This document shows positions 21,597-30,890 of a stretch of 64,000 bases of DNA, piece after piece. Each line of letters opens with the position of its first letter. Within the stretch, counting starts at the first letter, position 1. The position numbers and the translations under genes are program-made. A model generated the notes under the pieces. That model did no database searches and was not told the DNA's origin. It saw only the letters and a list, made by a program, of their open reading frames with translations. Source of the stretch: Taudactylus pleione (taxonomy: Eukaryota; Chordata; Amphibia; Anura; Myobatrachidae); assembly GCA_031769625.1 (NCBI GenBank), contig JAUIMM010000637.1:2147501-2211500 (forward strand). The letters are read 5' to 3'.

Positions 21597-21905
21597 CTGC
21601 CCACACACAGCGATATTTTACCCGATCTGGATGATTCCGACACATTGAAACAACAGATCGTGTAAAATATGGCCATATCCTGAGTAAATCATGAGTCCCC
21701 ACTCACGATGCGATGCGCGTCCCCGCAGGTCGTACATCGCATCTTCAGATCTGCCGTGCTGTAGGGCAGATTTGCCAATCTGGGACACAATGCACTGGAT
21801 GAACGATAGATCTTAAGTCGGATTGGATGCTTTTTACTAAGGGAAATCATACACAATGTCGAATCGTGTGCTGTCACCTTCAGTCTGTGGCGTGACTTGT
21901 ATTCC
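21597..21905. repeat. CACACACAGCGAT-type hairpin-rich fragment
   Basis: CGATATTTTACCCGATCTG and CAGATCGTGTAAAATAT form an imperfect hairpin. Further GATGCGATG / CATCGCATC pairs follow. It resembles in composition the C-family hairpin element at 24,465-24,820 (CGAT-rich arms), but the termini are not clear. Confidence 0.4.
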
Positions 21906-21923
21906 TTCCTCACATCAAACAAG

Positions 21924-22749
21924 GGGGCCTATTCATTAAATGTAAAAATTCAATGGAGATAATTAGCTTTAGAACTCTCATGGAGTTCTAGCTAATTATA
22001 GGTGGAATTCATCATTCCACCTCTCCATAAGTATCTATTCCGAAAAGCTGTCATTTTTGCGATGACAACTTTTCGGGAAATAGATACTTTTCCCTGCCTA
22101 CACTAACTTATCAAATCTGGAAACAGTGCTGCGCATGCGCTGCACTGCCTACAGATGCGTTAAGTTTCGTACCCCCCCCCCCCGACCCCCCACCCCCCTC
22201 CCTCTCCGCTCACCTTCCCCCCCCCCCCCCCCGACTTACCTGTCCGCGCAGCAGCCTCCGGCTCCGTCCTGCTGGTCTGTCATGTGGTTTCCCAGCAGAC
22301 CACATGACAGATTAGAAAAGAAAATAAAATCATTTTTTTCTTTTTCTAAACTTTCTTGTGCTCTGCTGGGGAGCACACATGACAGACCAGCCTCCGGAGC
22401 CTGAGGACAGAGCAGAGCGCCGGAGGGACTCGTCGGGGGACCTGCACACGCTGATACAGGTAAGTGGATTCTGCTATTCGCCACCTCACAGTGGCGAATA
22501 GTAACTGCATCAAATTCCGAAAATTTATAATTTTCGGAATTTGATGAATACCATAATTTCCACATCCCCATACTAATGTAATAATGTACTAATACTAATG
22601 TATGGGGAGTGTGGAAATTAACGCAGGGGAACTTAGAAAGGAGATATCTGTGATATCTCCTGTGTTAAGTCTGTTCATGAATACCAAAATAACGTTATTT
22701 AAGGAAAATGTCCTTAAAATTTTTATTTTAGTGTTGATGAATAGGCCCC
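21924..22749. mobile_element. hairpin-chain MITE, F family, complete
   Basis: The termini GGGGCCTATTCATTAAA and TTGATGAATAGGCCCC are inverted, and AAG is duplicated on both sides (21,921-21,923; 22,750-22,752). Hairpins follow one another: TAGCTTTAGAACTCCATG-type arms; CCGAAAAGCTGTCATTTTTG / GCGATGACAACTTTTCGG; GCGCATGCGCTGC; CTGTCATGTGGTTTCCCAGC / GACCACATGACAG; CTATTCGCCACC / GGTGGCGAATAG; AATTCCGAAAATT; AATTTCCACATCCCCATAC / GTATGGGGAGTGTGGAAATT; GGAGATATC. A C-rich tract lies at 22,168-22,232. Confidence 0.85.
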
Positions 22750-23221
22750 AAGGTCTGCAAATGATCAAAGCCAGATGAACAACAATGCATGCCACTGAGG
22801 ATAAGCCATGGGCTATTTCATCCATTCATCCACTATTGTAGTTGATACCAATTTAATGTGCATTAGCCTAGATAAAAAGATTTGAGTAAATGATGGTGCA
22901 CAATAGATTGTTATCTAGCCTAGATACGGCATTTATGGTATAATGGAAAAAGAAGTAAGCGATAATTGCCTGGTGTTCATCTTTATTGCATGCGGAGTGC
23001 AGTGTTAGTACTTTCATTCTGAGTAGATATCTTGCTCTGAGATGTGCCAGATGCTAACACCAAGTCCTCTGTTGGTGAGTGCAGAACTAATGACGCTGAG
23101 CTGCTGCTTGTGTGGTTAGTGGTCACATTACAGAGTGAGCGCTCACACAGGCACATAGAACATTCCTCAGCATTACTTGTTGCACTTACCAACACATAAA
23201 AAGTTAAACACAGACAATACA
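22750..23221. other. no gene seen
   Basis: AT-rich sequence including a TAGCCTAGAT motif repeated at 22,866 and 22,916. No coding or RNA feature can be supported. Confidence 0.35.
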
Positions 23222-23245
23222 GGGCCTGATTCAGAGGGATGTAGT

Positions 23246-23678
23246 CAGGGGCGTAACTAGACCTAGGGGGGCTCCATAGCAAAATTTTCACTGGTCCCAC
23301 TAGGTCTCCTGCTCTGCCAACCTGCCTCCACGACTTACCTCTGCTCCGTGGTTGTCCTCCTTCAACGTGTGCTGCACAGGAAAGGTCTCCTCTCCTGGTC
23401 GGCTCCGCTTCAGTCTATCCTCACTGACTAATACAGGGAGGAGGCGTGGCTGTGCTGAGCCTGCTGGGACATCCCCGGATCATGGCCATGCCTCCTCCCA
23501 GTATTAGCCAGTGAGGAAAGACGGAGGCGGAGCTGACCGGGAGGGCAGATGTGCTTGCCCTGCGTAGCACACTGCCGAAGGAGGATGCGACCATGGCTGG
23601 CCTGGCAGCGTAGGTGCAGGGAAACGGCCGGGCCCCATAGCAGCCACACCCCCTGCACCTACGGTAGTTACGCCAGTG
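23246..23678. mobile_element. non-autonomous hAT element
   Basis: Termini CAGGGGCGTAACTAG and GGTAGTTACGCCAGTG are inverted. The exact 8-bp duplication GATGTAGT lies on both sides (23,238-23,245; 23,679-23,686). No transposase is encoded; the open frames inside are incidental. Confidence 0.9.
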
Positions 23679-23686
23679 GATGTAGT

Positions 23687-23975
23687 TACCATCCCAGCAG
23701 TCAGGATGTGGGCATTCAGAATGCTGGCACTGGAATCTGACAGCAGTCGGAATCCCGGTTCCAGAATCCCGACCACCGGCATGCCGACAGTAAGTATCAG
23801 GGTTAGGGGGATTGTTGGGGTTAGGGTTAGGCTGTGGGGGGAGAGGGTTTGAGTTAGGCTGCGAGGGGGGAGGGTTAGGGTTAGTGGTGCTTACATTCAG
23901 GCATCGGGATTCTGACTGTCGGGATACTTCTGTCTGTATTCTGACCACAGGGATCCCGTATCCAATCCGATTCTG
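23687..23975. repeat. GTCGGGAT-type repeat with GGGTTAGG core
   Basis: Core of GGGTTAGGG-like units (23,799-23,885) between CGGAATCCCGGTTCCAGAATCC-like motifs on the left and GGGATTCTGACTGTCGGG on the right. It is nested in the element 23,222-24,382 directly beside the hAT copy. Confidence 0.5.
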
Positions 23976-24464
23976 AGGTAGCGACTACAAATTTATGCTA
24001 ATGCTGCAGCTGTTGGGCTGTCTACTGAGATGCCAACCGGCTGCGGCTGTAATCCACTACAGTTTGCAAATCATCGCACCATCAAGCGGACATCAGCTGC
24101 ACCATCGAACATTAGAGTAACCCTATGGTTGCTCAGAATGTCCTATGGTACATTGCTGCCGGTACCAGTGGAACTCCGCCTGCTGAAGGAGTCCCTGACA
24201 TTGGCATGCCCCCGAAATGCCCACCAACAAAAGCCCAGGAGCGCCTATCGGAATTGCAAGGTTCTCCGTGCAATTCCGAAACTGCGTCCCCCAGCGGTAA
24301 CCATCGGGATGCATTACGCAGATTTAAATAATTTGGCTCTTGCATCCAATGTTTTAAATGTGTTCACCTCTGAATCAGGCCCACAGTCCCTTAATAAAAA
24401 GGGAAAGCTCAAGCAATAAATGATATTTTATATAACATTTACCACAGACGATCAATTGACTAAT

Positions 24465-24820
24465 GGTGCATACACACTGGGCGATTAAAGTGGACGACTG
24501 AACGATAACGATATCGTTATCGTTCAGTCGTCCACTTTATCGTCCATTTTTAACACAAAAAAGATGAACGATGACGACGACGCGCGTTCCCGCGGGTCGT
24601 TCGTCATCATCGTTCATCGCGCTGACATGCAGGCCAACCTGACGACCTCGTCAGGTTGCTGCATGTCAGGGAATGGGTGAGAGAGCCCGGCGCTGAACGA
24701 TATCGCTAATGATATCGTTCAGCGGCTGTGCTCAATGTCATGAACGACATTGAGCACAGCCTGCCGGGGACACACTAGACGATATCGCTCAGGGAGCATA
24801 TCGTCTAGTGTGTATGCACC
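24465..24820. mobile_element. hairpin-chain element, C family
   Basis: Termini GGTGCATACACACTGGGCGA and TCTAGTGTGTATGCACC are inverted. Between them are consecutive hairpins: GTGGACGACTGAACGATAAC / GTTATCGTTCAGTCGTCCAC around GATATC; GATGAACGATGACGAC / GTCATCATCGTTCATC; TGACATGCAGGCCAACCTGA / TCAGGTTGCTGCATGTCA; GCTGAACGATATCG / GATATCGTTCAGC; GGCTGTGCTCAATGTC / GACATTGAGCACAGCC; ACACTAGACGATAT / ATCGTCTAGTGT. Almost no base is outside a hairpin. No coding content. Confidence 0.85.
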
Positions 24821-24825
24821 TTAAA

Positions 24826-25253
24826 GGGGGGTATCCACTAGACGATAAAGTTGAACGTTTGAACGATAATGATAAAATCGTTCGATAATCGGTCGAACAT
24901 CGTTTGCAAATCGTGCAGTAATTGTTTCTAACGATGTACGATGCGCGCTCCCGCTGGTCATTTGATCGTCTCCTCCATCGACTGAACATGCAGGTCAATT
25001 TCACTTGATTGTTTACAAATCGTTTACACACCGTTCACGCTGAACGATCAAACGATGAACCACTATCTGCCCACTATAGCTGAAAGCTCTCAATCACAGA
25101 TTAAAACAACATAGTTTATTGTTAGATCTTTTGCAAATTGTTTGCAAATCTTTTGCAAATTGTTCAGAGTGGAAGATCATATTTCAAGGGAAACTTCAAG
25201 GGAAAATCGTTAAGAGGTTGGACAGGGATAAAATCGTCTAGTGGATGCCCCCC
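24826..25253. mobile_element. second C-family-like MITE, adjacent
   Basis: Termini GGGGGGTATCCACTAGACGAT and ATCGTCTAGTGGATGCCCCC are inverted. Inner sequence is rich in AACGAT/ATCGTT and contains the ACTGAACATGCAGGTCAA block that parallels GACATGCAGGCCAACC of the neighbouring element. It lies directly next to that element, separated by TTAAA. Hairpins are less perfect, so the copy looks older. Confidence 0.7.
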
Positions 25254-25284
25254 ATTACTGTGCAGAAAATCACTACTCCCTAAA

Positions 25285-25595
25285 GCATACCTCCCAACTT
25301 TTGGAGATGGGAAGGAGGCCAAATGAAAACGGGGCGGAGCCTCGCGGCTTCCTCCCATTTTCGTCACTATAGGGGGCGTGCCCAGCACTCTTCGAGATGC
25401 TGGGCAGCCCCCCAGGCTCTCCCTACGCTAGTGAACAGATGCCGTGCGATGCGCACGGCATCTGTTCACCTTCTGCACACCCGCTGCTCTGCTAGGCAGA
25501 GCAGCGGGTGTGCTCTCCCCAACTTCCCCACCACCGCGGGACACTGCGGCCCGCGGGCGGGACAGCGGGACAGTCCCATAAAAACGGAGGTATGC
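25285..25595. mobile_element. GCATACCTCC-ended MITE
   Basis: GCATACCTCC at the left and GGAGGTATGC at the right, both flanked by CTAAA. Hairpins GAACAGATGCCGTGCG / CGCACGGCATCTGTTC and CACCCGCTGCTCTGC / GCAGAGCAGCGGGTG occupy the centre. Partial relatives with the CTCCCGATTTT motif occur at 47,640-47,772 and 52,655-52,760. Confidence 0.75.
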
Positions 25596-25698
25596 CTAAA
25601 GAAGCAAGACCAGGGTTTTTTTTTTACTAAGTGGCAACTTTTAAAATACATTTAATCCCAAAATTTAAAAGGACAATGCTTTTCATAACAAAATGTGA

Positions 25699-26192
25699 TG
25701 CTAGAGATGTCTGATTATTTTACCTCTGGCCACCAGAGTTCACTGTGTTGTGAGAACACCCTTATCATAGACGGCCAGTATTGCATGAAGAGAATCCATC
25801 TTGGAACCTGTCTCCTTAGTTAGAGATGTCTGATATTCTTACCTCCAGCCAGCAGAGGTTGCTGTGTTTAGAAAACTTGCTGTTGAATTTTCCCTTATCC
25901 AAGATGGCAAGTATTGAGAGAATCCATCTTAGATCCGTTTTCCTGATTGGGACTACAAAAGGCATCTTCCTGTTTGGACCTTTGCTTGAGTATTCTGCCT
26001 GCTCAGCTCCTGCTACTTGTTGCTGTTGCCTTGTATTTCTGAATAATTTACCCTGTGTACTGACCCGGCTACATCTGAATACCTAGTTGTATATCTAGTA
26101 TCGTACAAATTGAGTTGTTTAGTATATCTGGATTCCCCTGGTGTTGCTATTATACTCTACATTTTACCGCCAATAGCACACTCATATCAACA
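25699..26192 (+). repeat. copia 5' LTR
   Basis: The LTR starts near TGCTAGAGATGTCTG and ends ATATCAACA just before the primer-binding site. An internal duplication of about 123 bp is visible: TAGAGATGTCTGAT, CCAGCAGAG and GAGAATCCATCTT occur twice (from 25,702 and 25,825). No 3' LTR was found, so the left boundary is inferred. Confidence 0.6.
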
Positions 26193-26206
26193 GGTTATGG
26201 GCCCAG
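26193..26206 (+). promoter_or_regulatory. primer-binding site (half initiator-tRNA-Met type)
   Basis: AACAGGTTATGGGCCCAG spans the LTR end. The same AACAGGTTATGGGCCCAG boundary is known from Drosophila copia, where an internal cleavage product of initiator tRNA-Met primes reverse transcription. This site fixes the LTR end and the element's family. Confidence 0.8.
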
Positions 26207-26315
26207 GCACACAAAGGCCAGACACCTAAGCACCAAAAGCAAAGGAGTGTCAGTATAAATTATTAAAGTTACCAGAGAAGTCAGTGACACTGCATAACTT
26301 TTTTCAGTGCACAAC

Positions 26316-26970
26316 ATGTACACAGGAGCTGCATCCATGATGGGGTTCATTAAGTTGAAAGGTTCAAATAATTACACCACATGGAAGTTTGCAATGGAAA
26401 TGCAATTAAAATGTGAAAGATTGTGGAAGGTTAGAGTTGTTCCAGGTGACAATCCAGACCCAGACAATATAGAGAGAGCCATGGGAACAAAAGGCATAAG
26501 TGTTGAACAGCACATTTATTCTATTATACATGGTAAAATGTTAGCTAAAGACATGTGGATATCCCTGCAGGCAGCAAATGAGGATGAAAGTCTGATAAGA
26601 AGAATTAATCTGAGGCATACACTGTATAATACCAAGTATGAGTGACTACATTTGCAAAATGATGTCCACATACCAGCAGATAACATCTGTAGGAGTCCAA
26701 GTTGATGACGAGGGATTGCAATGGCAATACTACAGAACTTATTGCCTGAATTTGATTTTCTGGTAGTAAAGCATTATAAGCTAACACAGCCAAGCTAACT
26801 ACAGGAATTGTCAGGAAAGAGCTACTACAGTTCCAAGAATGTGTGTCAGTTGAGTTAAATGCTGAGAATACTGCATTACACACTGAAAGTTAAACCCAAG
26901 AAAATACAAGTGCCAAGTATGTCATAAAATAAGACACAAAACAACAGAATGTAAACTGAAAAAAGTGTGA
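26316..26970 (+). pseudogene. copia gag with CCHC zinc knuckle
   Basis: The first ATG after the primer site (26,316) opens MYTGAASMMGFIKLKG, then NNYTTWKFAMEMQLKCERLW, the conserved start of copia gag (retrotran_gag/UBN2 type). Further on, AKDMWISLQAANED fits the A..MW..L...Y/E.. motif. A TGA at 26,643-26,645 ends the frame after NTKYE. Degraded gag continues with LLPEFDFLVV. A CCHC knuckle C-x2-C-x4-H-x4-C is readable at 26,911-26,952 (KCQVCHKIRHKTTEC). Gag would package the RNA; this copy is broken. Confidence 0.8.
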
Positions 26971-26999
26971 ATGCGACACATAGTAAGGAGTGCAGTGGT

Positions 27000-27990
27000 A
27001 AAGATGAGTCAGCTTTGAGTGTCACAGACAGTCACAAAAGACTATTTGAAAATGAAGTGCTTACAGCTACAGAAGTTGGGACAGTCACTAACTGCTTGAA
27101 AATAGTGACTAAAGCTAATGTCACAGAAATCCAAGATGCGTTATACAGTACCAGATATGGGGCCAAACTCATGACCATAAGTATCCTAGCGCAAAGAGAC
27201 TACAGAGTCCAGTTTCCAAAAAGGAAAGTGCATTGTACGGAACAAAAGAGGGACAGTGGGCCTGATTCAGCAGTGCAGGCGCAGGACCCTTCCTGAGAGT
27301 GTGCAGAATTGGTCCTGCTAACACGCTCGCAGACTGGCAGTGATTGACAGTCGGCTGTCATTTGTGGGCGGGGAGGGAGCGGCGATGCCCTCCGTTTCCC
27401 GAAATGGAGGTGTGTCGCCACTGTTGCGGGGGAGGGAAGAAGCCAGGATCTAAGTCGGCTGAAGGAGATTTCCTGGCCTCTTCCTCTAAACTGCGGCTGC
27501 AACGCAGCTTGCATAAGTAATGCACAGGAGGTATGATGCTTCCTGCTGCATTACCATATCTGCAAGGATCGCAATTGCAAAGCTGCCTGTGTGCACTACA
27601 GTACAGTACAGTATATGCCTGTGTGCAGCTTTGCAATTACGATCCTTGCAGAATCAGGCCCAGTGAATGCAAAGGGTACCCGGTGCCATCAATTATGTCG
27701 TTGCTTGACACACAACAGTTAGATAAGAATGACTTCTAGCTCATAGTGTCATCTTGTTGAGACGTGTCCAGAAACGACTAGATGGGATGGTTACAGGAAT
27801 ATCAGTGACTGATACAGAAAAGCCCTTGTGTGAAAGCTGTAATACAGGCAAGCAAAGCCATTGTCCATTTCCAAAATCAGCAAGCAGAATTGAGGCACCC
27901 CTGGAATTGGTGCATACAGATGTGTGAGGTCCAATGGAGGTTAAATCAATAAGTGGATACAGATGCGATCACATACATCTTACTTCCTTG
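27000..27990 (+). pseudogene. copia protease / gag-pre-integrase region
   Basis: 27,085-27,230 reads GTVTNCLKIVTKANVTEIQD then ALYSTRYGAKLMTISILAQR, the copia pattern (DVLYVP.L..NLLSVS.L). A MITE at 27,258-27,661 splits the frame. Downstream about 27,750-27,960 reads MVTGISVTDTEKPLCESCNT and GKQSHCPFPKSASRIEAPLE, then LVHTDV, a stop, GPM. These are the HHCC/gag-pre-integrase and the start of the integrase core with the first catalytic Asp (HTDV). Stops and shifts interrupt it. Confidence 0.75.
27258..27661. mobile_element. Harbinger-type MITE inside copia
   Basis: Inverted ends GGGCCTGATTCAGCAGTGCA / TGCAGAATCAGGCCC, with AGT duplicated on both sides (27,255-27,257; 27,662-27,664). A large inverted repeat, ATCTGCAAGGATCGCAATTG ... 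CAATTACGATCCTTGCAGA, lies at the right. A fragment of the same family starts at 50,876. It inserted into the copia coding region and is younger. Confidence 0.85.
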
Positions 27991-27999
27991 TGCGTTAAA

Positions 28000-29270
28000 C
28001 AGACTCTTTAATTGTGCTGTGATGTGACTTGGTAGTGCCGGGCGTTTTTTGCGCAACTCTTAACCTCCAAATGCATATTAATCGCACAGCGATATAAATA
28101 GGATGCACAAGCAGCTTTGGCTGATTAAAATGATATGCGGCATGCCTATATTCTGTGCGTGACTGCGGCTGTATCTGCATGCGAAATGCTACGTTACAAT
28201 GTCACAGCCGCTGACATTGTAGTGTAGCATTTCGCATGCACACTCAGGGCACTATTTACTACAATCCGCATTTGTAATGCAGATTGTAGAGGCAATATCA
28301 CAGGGATTTACTACAAATCCCTTGCAGGGACAGAGCTTGCGATAAAGCTCTGTCCCTGCAAATCTCCTCCGAACACTAGTCACGGTATGTTCGCAAAAAA
28401 TACCGTGACAAAGTGTACGCACATGCCCCGACCGGCCGCCGCTGCTACCCCCCGGCGCTAAGCCCCGCCCCCTGCGATCGCGGACCCCCCCTGTGTTCCC
28501 CCCCTCCCTTATTTATACTTAACTGCATGATCCGGTCCTCCGGTGATGTCTTCCATGTCCTCCGGTCAGGTAATATCCCATACTGCACTGGGACCTGATG
28601 ACCGGGCCGCAGTGCAGCATGGGAGACCAGCTGACTGGAGGGGAGACATCACCGGAGCCCCAACCACCGGTCCCTTGAGTCATGTAAGTACATTTTTTTT
28701 TTACTATTTTTTTTATTCAGTGATCAGCTTGCGGTCTGTTTAGACCACACAGCTGATCACTGGGGCCGGGTCCAGGCTCTTCTCTGCCTTTTAGAGCAGA
28801 GCAGGTGTCCGATAACCGGGGAGACCCTGGCTAACGCCACCTCCAGATGCCGTTATTATCACAGGGCCTCCCTAGGTATTTTCTTCACAATTTATTTTTA
28901 GTAACTACCAGGCAGATCATATTTCCCATTACAATTATGAGAAATGCGATCTGCTTACTAAAAATAAGTGATACTTAGGGGTTGGAGTAGAATTTTACGA
29001 ATTCTACTCCATTTGCCCTATAGTAACTGTAGGTGAAACCAAAATAATGTGAAAATGGTGTCAAAACATGTTAATAAATAGAGCCCTCAGTCACACCCCG
29101 AATACAGGCATGCCGCATATCACTTTAGTCAGTAGAAATTGATTGTGTGTACTATTCACATTGCTTTGTAAATAAGACACATTCAAAGGGAAAAGGTCAC
29201 ACAAAAGACGCTCAGCGCTACCGAGTTGCAAGACGCTCATGTTTAACGCTACTTGTAGCGCACAAAGGTA
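28000..29270. mobile_element. fold-back element inside copia, itself interrupted
   Basis: Long inverted arms GATATGCGGCATGCCTATATTC (28,132) and GAATACAGGCATGCCGCATATC (29,100) flank the insertion 28,247-29,086. An internal palindrome pairs GCATGCGAAATGCTACG with TGTAGCATTTCGCATGC (28,178-28,241). Outer ends near 28,000 and 29,270 are approximate (GCGTTAAAC / GTTTAACGC). It separates the copia integrase into two parts. Confidence 0.6.
28247..29086. mobile_element. GGGCACTATTTACTA-type MITE
   Basis: Termini GGGCACTATTTACTAC and TTAATAAATAGAGCCC are inverted, with TCA on both sides (28,244-28,246; 29,087-29,089). Hairpins AGGGACAGAGCTTGCGATAA / AAGCTCTGTCCCTGC, CACGGTATGTTCGC / GCAAAAAATACCGTG and CAGTGATCAGCTTG / CAGCTGATCACTG are visible. 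A related truncated copy lies at 6215-6431. Confidence 0.8.
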
Positions 29271-29990
29271 AGATGTGAAGTGATGAACAAGATTGCAGAC
29301 TACAAGAGTTTAGAGGAAACTCAAACCAGTCACTGATGATAAACTGAATGATTAACATAAGAAAAGAGGAGGTTTAAACCTCTAGGATGGGGGCTGGCAT
29401 GTATGCAGATCACTTGGTTTAGGTAGCCTATAGCAGTGCAGGGGCGTGTTTTATAGTGATATTTATTTAACGGGCTGGCAGAGTGGGCCAAAGCCTATTT
29501 ATTTCCAGATTTCTCACCCTCCCTCCCCTTTAATTTGTTTCTGCTTTTTAAGTTGGCTTTATTGCGGTGGGAAAGAACGGCAGGTCACCAGTCCAAGTGC
29601 AATTGTTTTGTTGAGGTGCGCTCCCTTTGTTGTGTGGTAGTTGGCTGTACCAACCTAACGGGGGGCAGTAGTCAAGGTAGAAGGTGAGTGGATACCTTTT
29701 GATGCTTATAGGGGTTTTTATAGTTATGTCGTGCACTTTGGGAGGTATATGCCTGGTGTTGGTTGTGTGTGGGCATTGCAGATTGGCTGATTTCTGGACG
29801 TCCTTTCTTTGCTACCATACATACTTAAATAAATAATAATTAAATCAATAATTATTGCTTTAATAAATAGCAGTCAGTTTCTCTGCCAAATCTACATCTC
29901 AGTGTCTTTATTTACTTTTAGTTTAAGGGTAAGTGGTTTGCACGCATGACACACCTCATACGATAGAAGATTTATAAACATTTTGAGGTA
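29270..29990. other. no gene seen between copia parts
   Basis: AT-rich sequence lacking copia motifs or a complete repeat. It may be further inserted material, since copia integrase resumes near 30,020. Confidence 0.35.
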
Positions 29991-30009
29991 TTACAATGGA
30001 GGAGAGCAC

Positions 30010-30425
30010 CTCAACAGAGATGTGTAAATCTTCCTGAAAAACATGGTATTGAACATCAACTAATCATAGCATGCATGTCAGAACAGAAAGGTGTAAGTAG
30101 CATGCAAATCGAACCATAGTGGAGAGAGCTCGAAGTATATTGAAAGACGGTGACCTAAACAAGTGTTTTTGGGCAGAAGCAGTGTCTACGGCAAAGTTGC
30201 CTTAAAGCATAAGAAACCAAATAGAGGCATGGTCTGAAAGAAAAGCAAGTATTACGCATCACAGAGTTTTTGGATGTTCTGCATACAGTATATACACATC
30301 CCCAAAGAAAGAAGACCTAAGCGGGATCCAAAGTCCATGAAATGTATCATGCGTGGATATTTCCAAGACAGTGAAGAATATAGACTCTGGAACCCAAAGA
30401 CTAAAAAAGCAGATAACGTACAGGC
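30010..30425 (+). pseudogene. copia integrase C-terminal part
   Basis: 30,035-30,110 reads KHGIEHQLIIACMSEQKGV, the copia G..H....P.TPEQNGV region with the usual P-x-T-P-x-Q-N altered. Next comes the ERARSILKDGDLNKCFWAEA motif and VSTA. Then 30,295-30,415 reads IPKERRPKRDPKSMKCIMRG and YFQDSEEYRLWNPKTKK, the conserved end of copia integrase (PK..R.KLDPKS.KCIFVGY). Stops and frameshifts occur throughout. The sequence ends in a LINE remnant on the opposite strand. Confidence 0.8.
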
Positions 30426-30890
30426 ACAGGTACCCCATATCCAATTTCCTGCAAATAAGCTTAGCCGGAACAATAGTATTGAATGCCAAACTATAATCAA
30501 CAAATAGCCTGACCTAGAAGTCCTTATTCTCCAAATGACAAAGAACATGATGGAGCACTTTAAGAACAGCGTCCTCCAGAGACCTATTTGCCCTATACGC
30601 AAATTGATAATGATCAAAGCCTCCTGGCAATGTGGTCCAACACCATTCTTTCAGATCACTTCATAATGTATAAAGTAAGTGCAATGGGACGGTAACCATT
30701 CAGGCCTGAAATTGTCAAATCTTTTGAGTACAGACACAATTAAAATATTTTTGAAACATTTATGAATAATGCATAAAGCCAATGAAAGTCAACGAAAGGT
30801 TAAAAATTCCTGTAAGAATCCAACCAGCTGCTCTTCACACTCCCGTAGCACCCTGCCCGGGAAACCATCGGCACATGAGGCCTATCTAAC
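30426..30890 (-). pseudogene. CR1/L2-like LINE reverse transcriptase remnant
   Basis: On the minus strand, about 30,740-30,600 reads KDLTISGLNGYRPIALTLYI then MK and SERMVLDHI. Downstream, about 30,580-30,430 reads VLHHVLCHLENKDF, VRLFVDYSLAFNTIVPAKLI. These fit RT motifs of CR1/L2-type LINEs (YRPVALTS.IMK..ER, FVDYSSAFNTI, with the catalytic-region Asp in VDYS). Several stops are present. It abuts copia integrase head-on. Confidence 0.75.

Larger units (their letters stand above)
23222..24382. mobile_element. GGGCCTGATTCAG-ended element with two nested insertions
   Basis: Left end GGGCCTGATTCAGAG and right end CTCTGAATCAGGCCC are perfect inverted complements. They are flanked by ACA (23,219-23,221; 24,383-24,385). 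The interior after 23,976 contains CTGCAGCTGTTGGGCTG and hairpins such as GCCGGTACCAGTGG and CGGAATTGCAAGG / CCGTGCAATTCCG. A hAT element (23,246-23,678) and a GTCGGGAT-type repeat (about 23,687-23,975) interrupt its left end. Confidence 0.8.
25699..30425 (+). mobile_element. fossil Ty1/copia LTR retrotransposon, nested insertions
   Basis: A 5' LTR (25,699-26,192) is followed directly by a copia-type primer-binding site. Then come gag, zinc knuckle, protease-like, gag-pre-integrase and integrase pieces in the standard copia order (integrase before RT). MITEs at 27,258-27,661 and about 28,000-29,270 split the coding part. RT, RNase H and the 3' LTR are missing; at about 30,425 the sequence passes into a LINE remnant on the other strand. 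All frames are interrupted, so the element is long dead. Ty1/copia elements are sparse in vertebrates. Confidence 0.85.

Noticed and set aside
22168..22232. Functional poly-C promoter element
   Set aside because: The C-rich runs lie inside an F-family MITE and vary among copies; simple-sequence expansion explains them.
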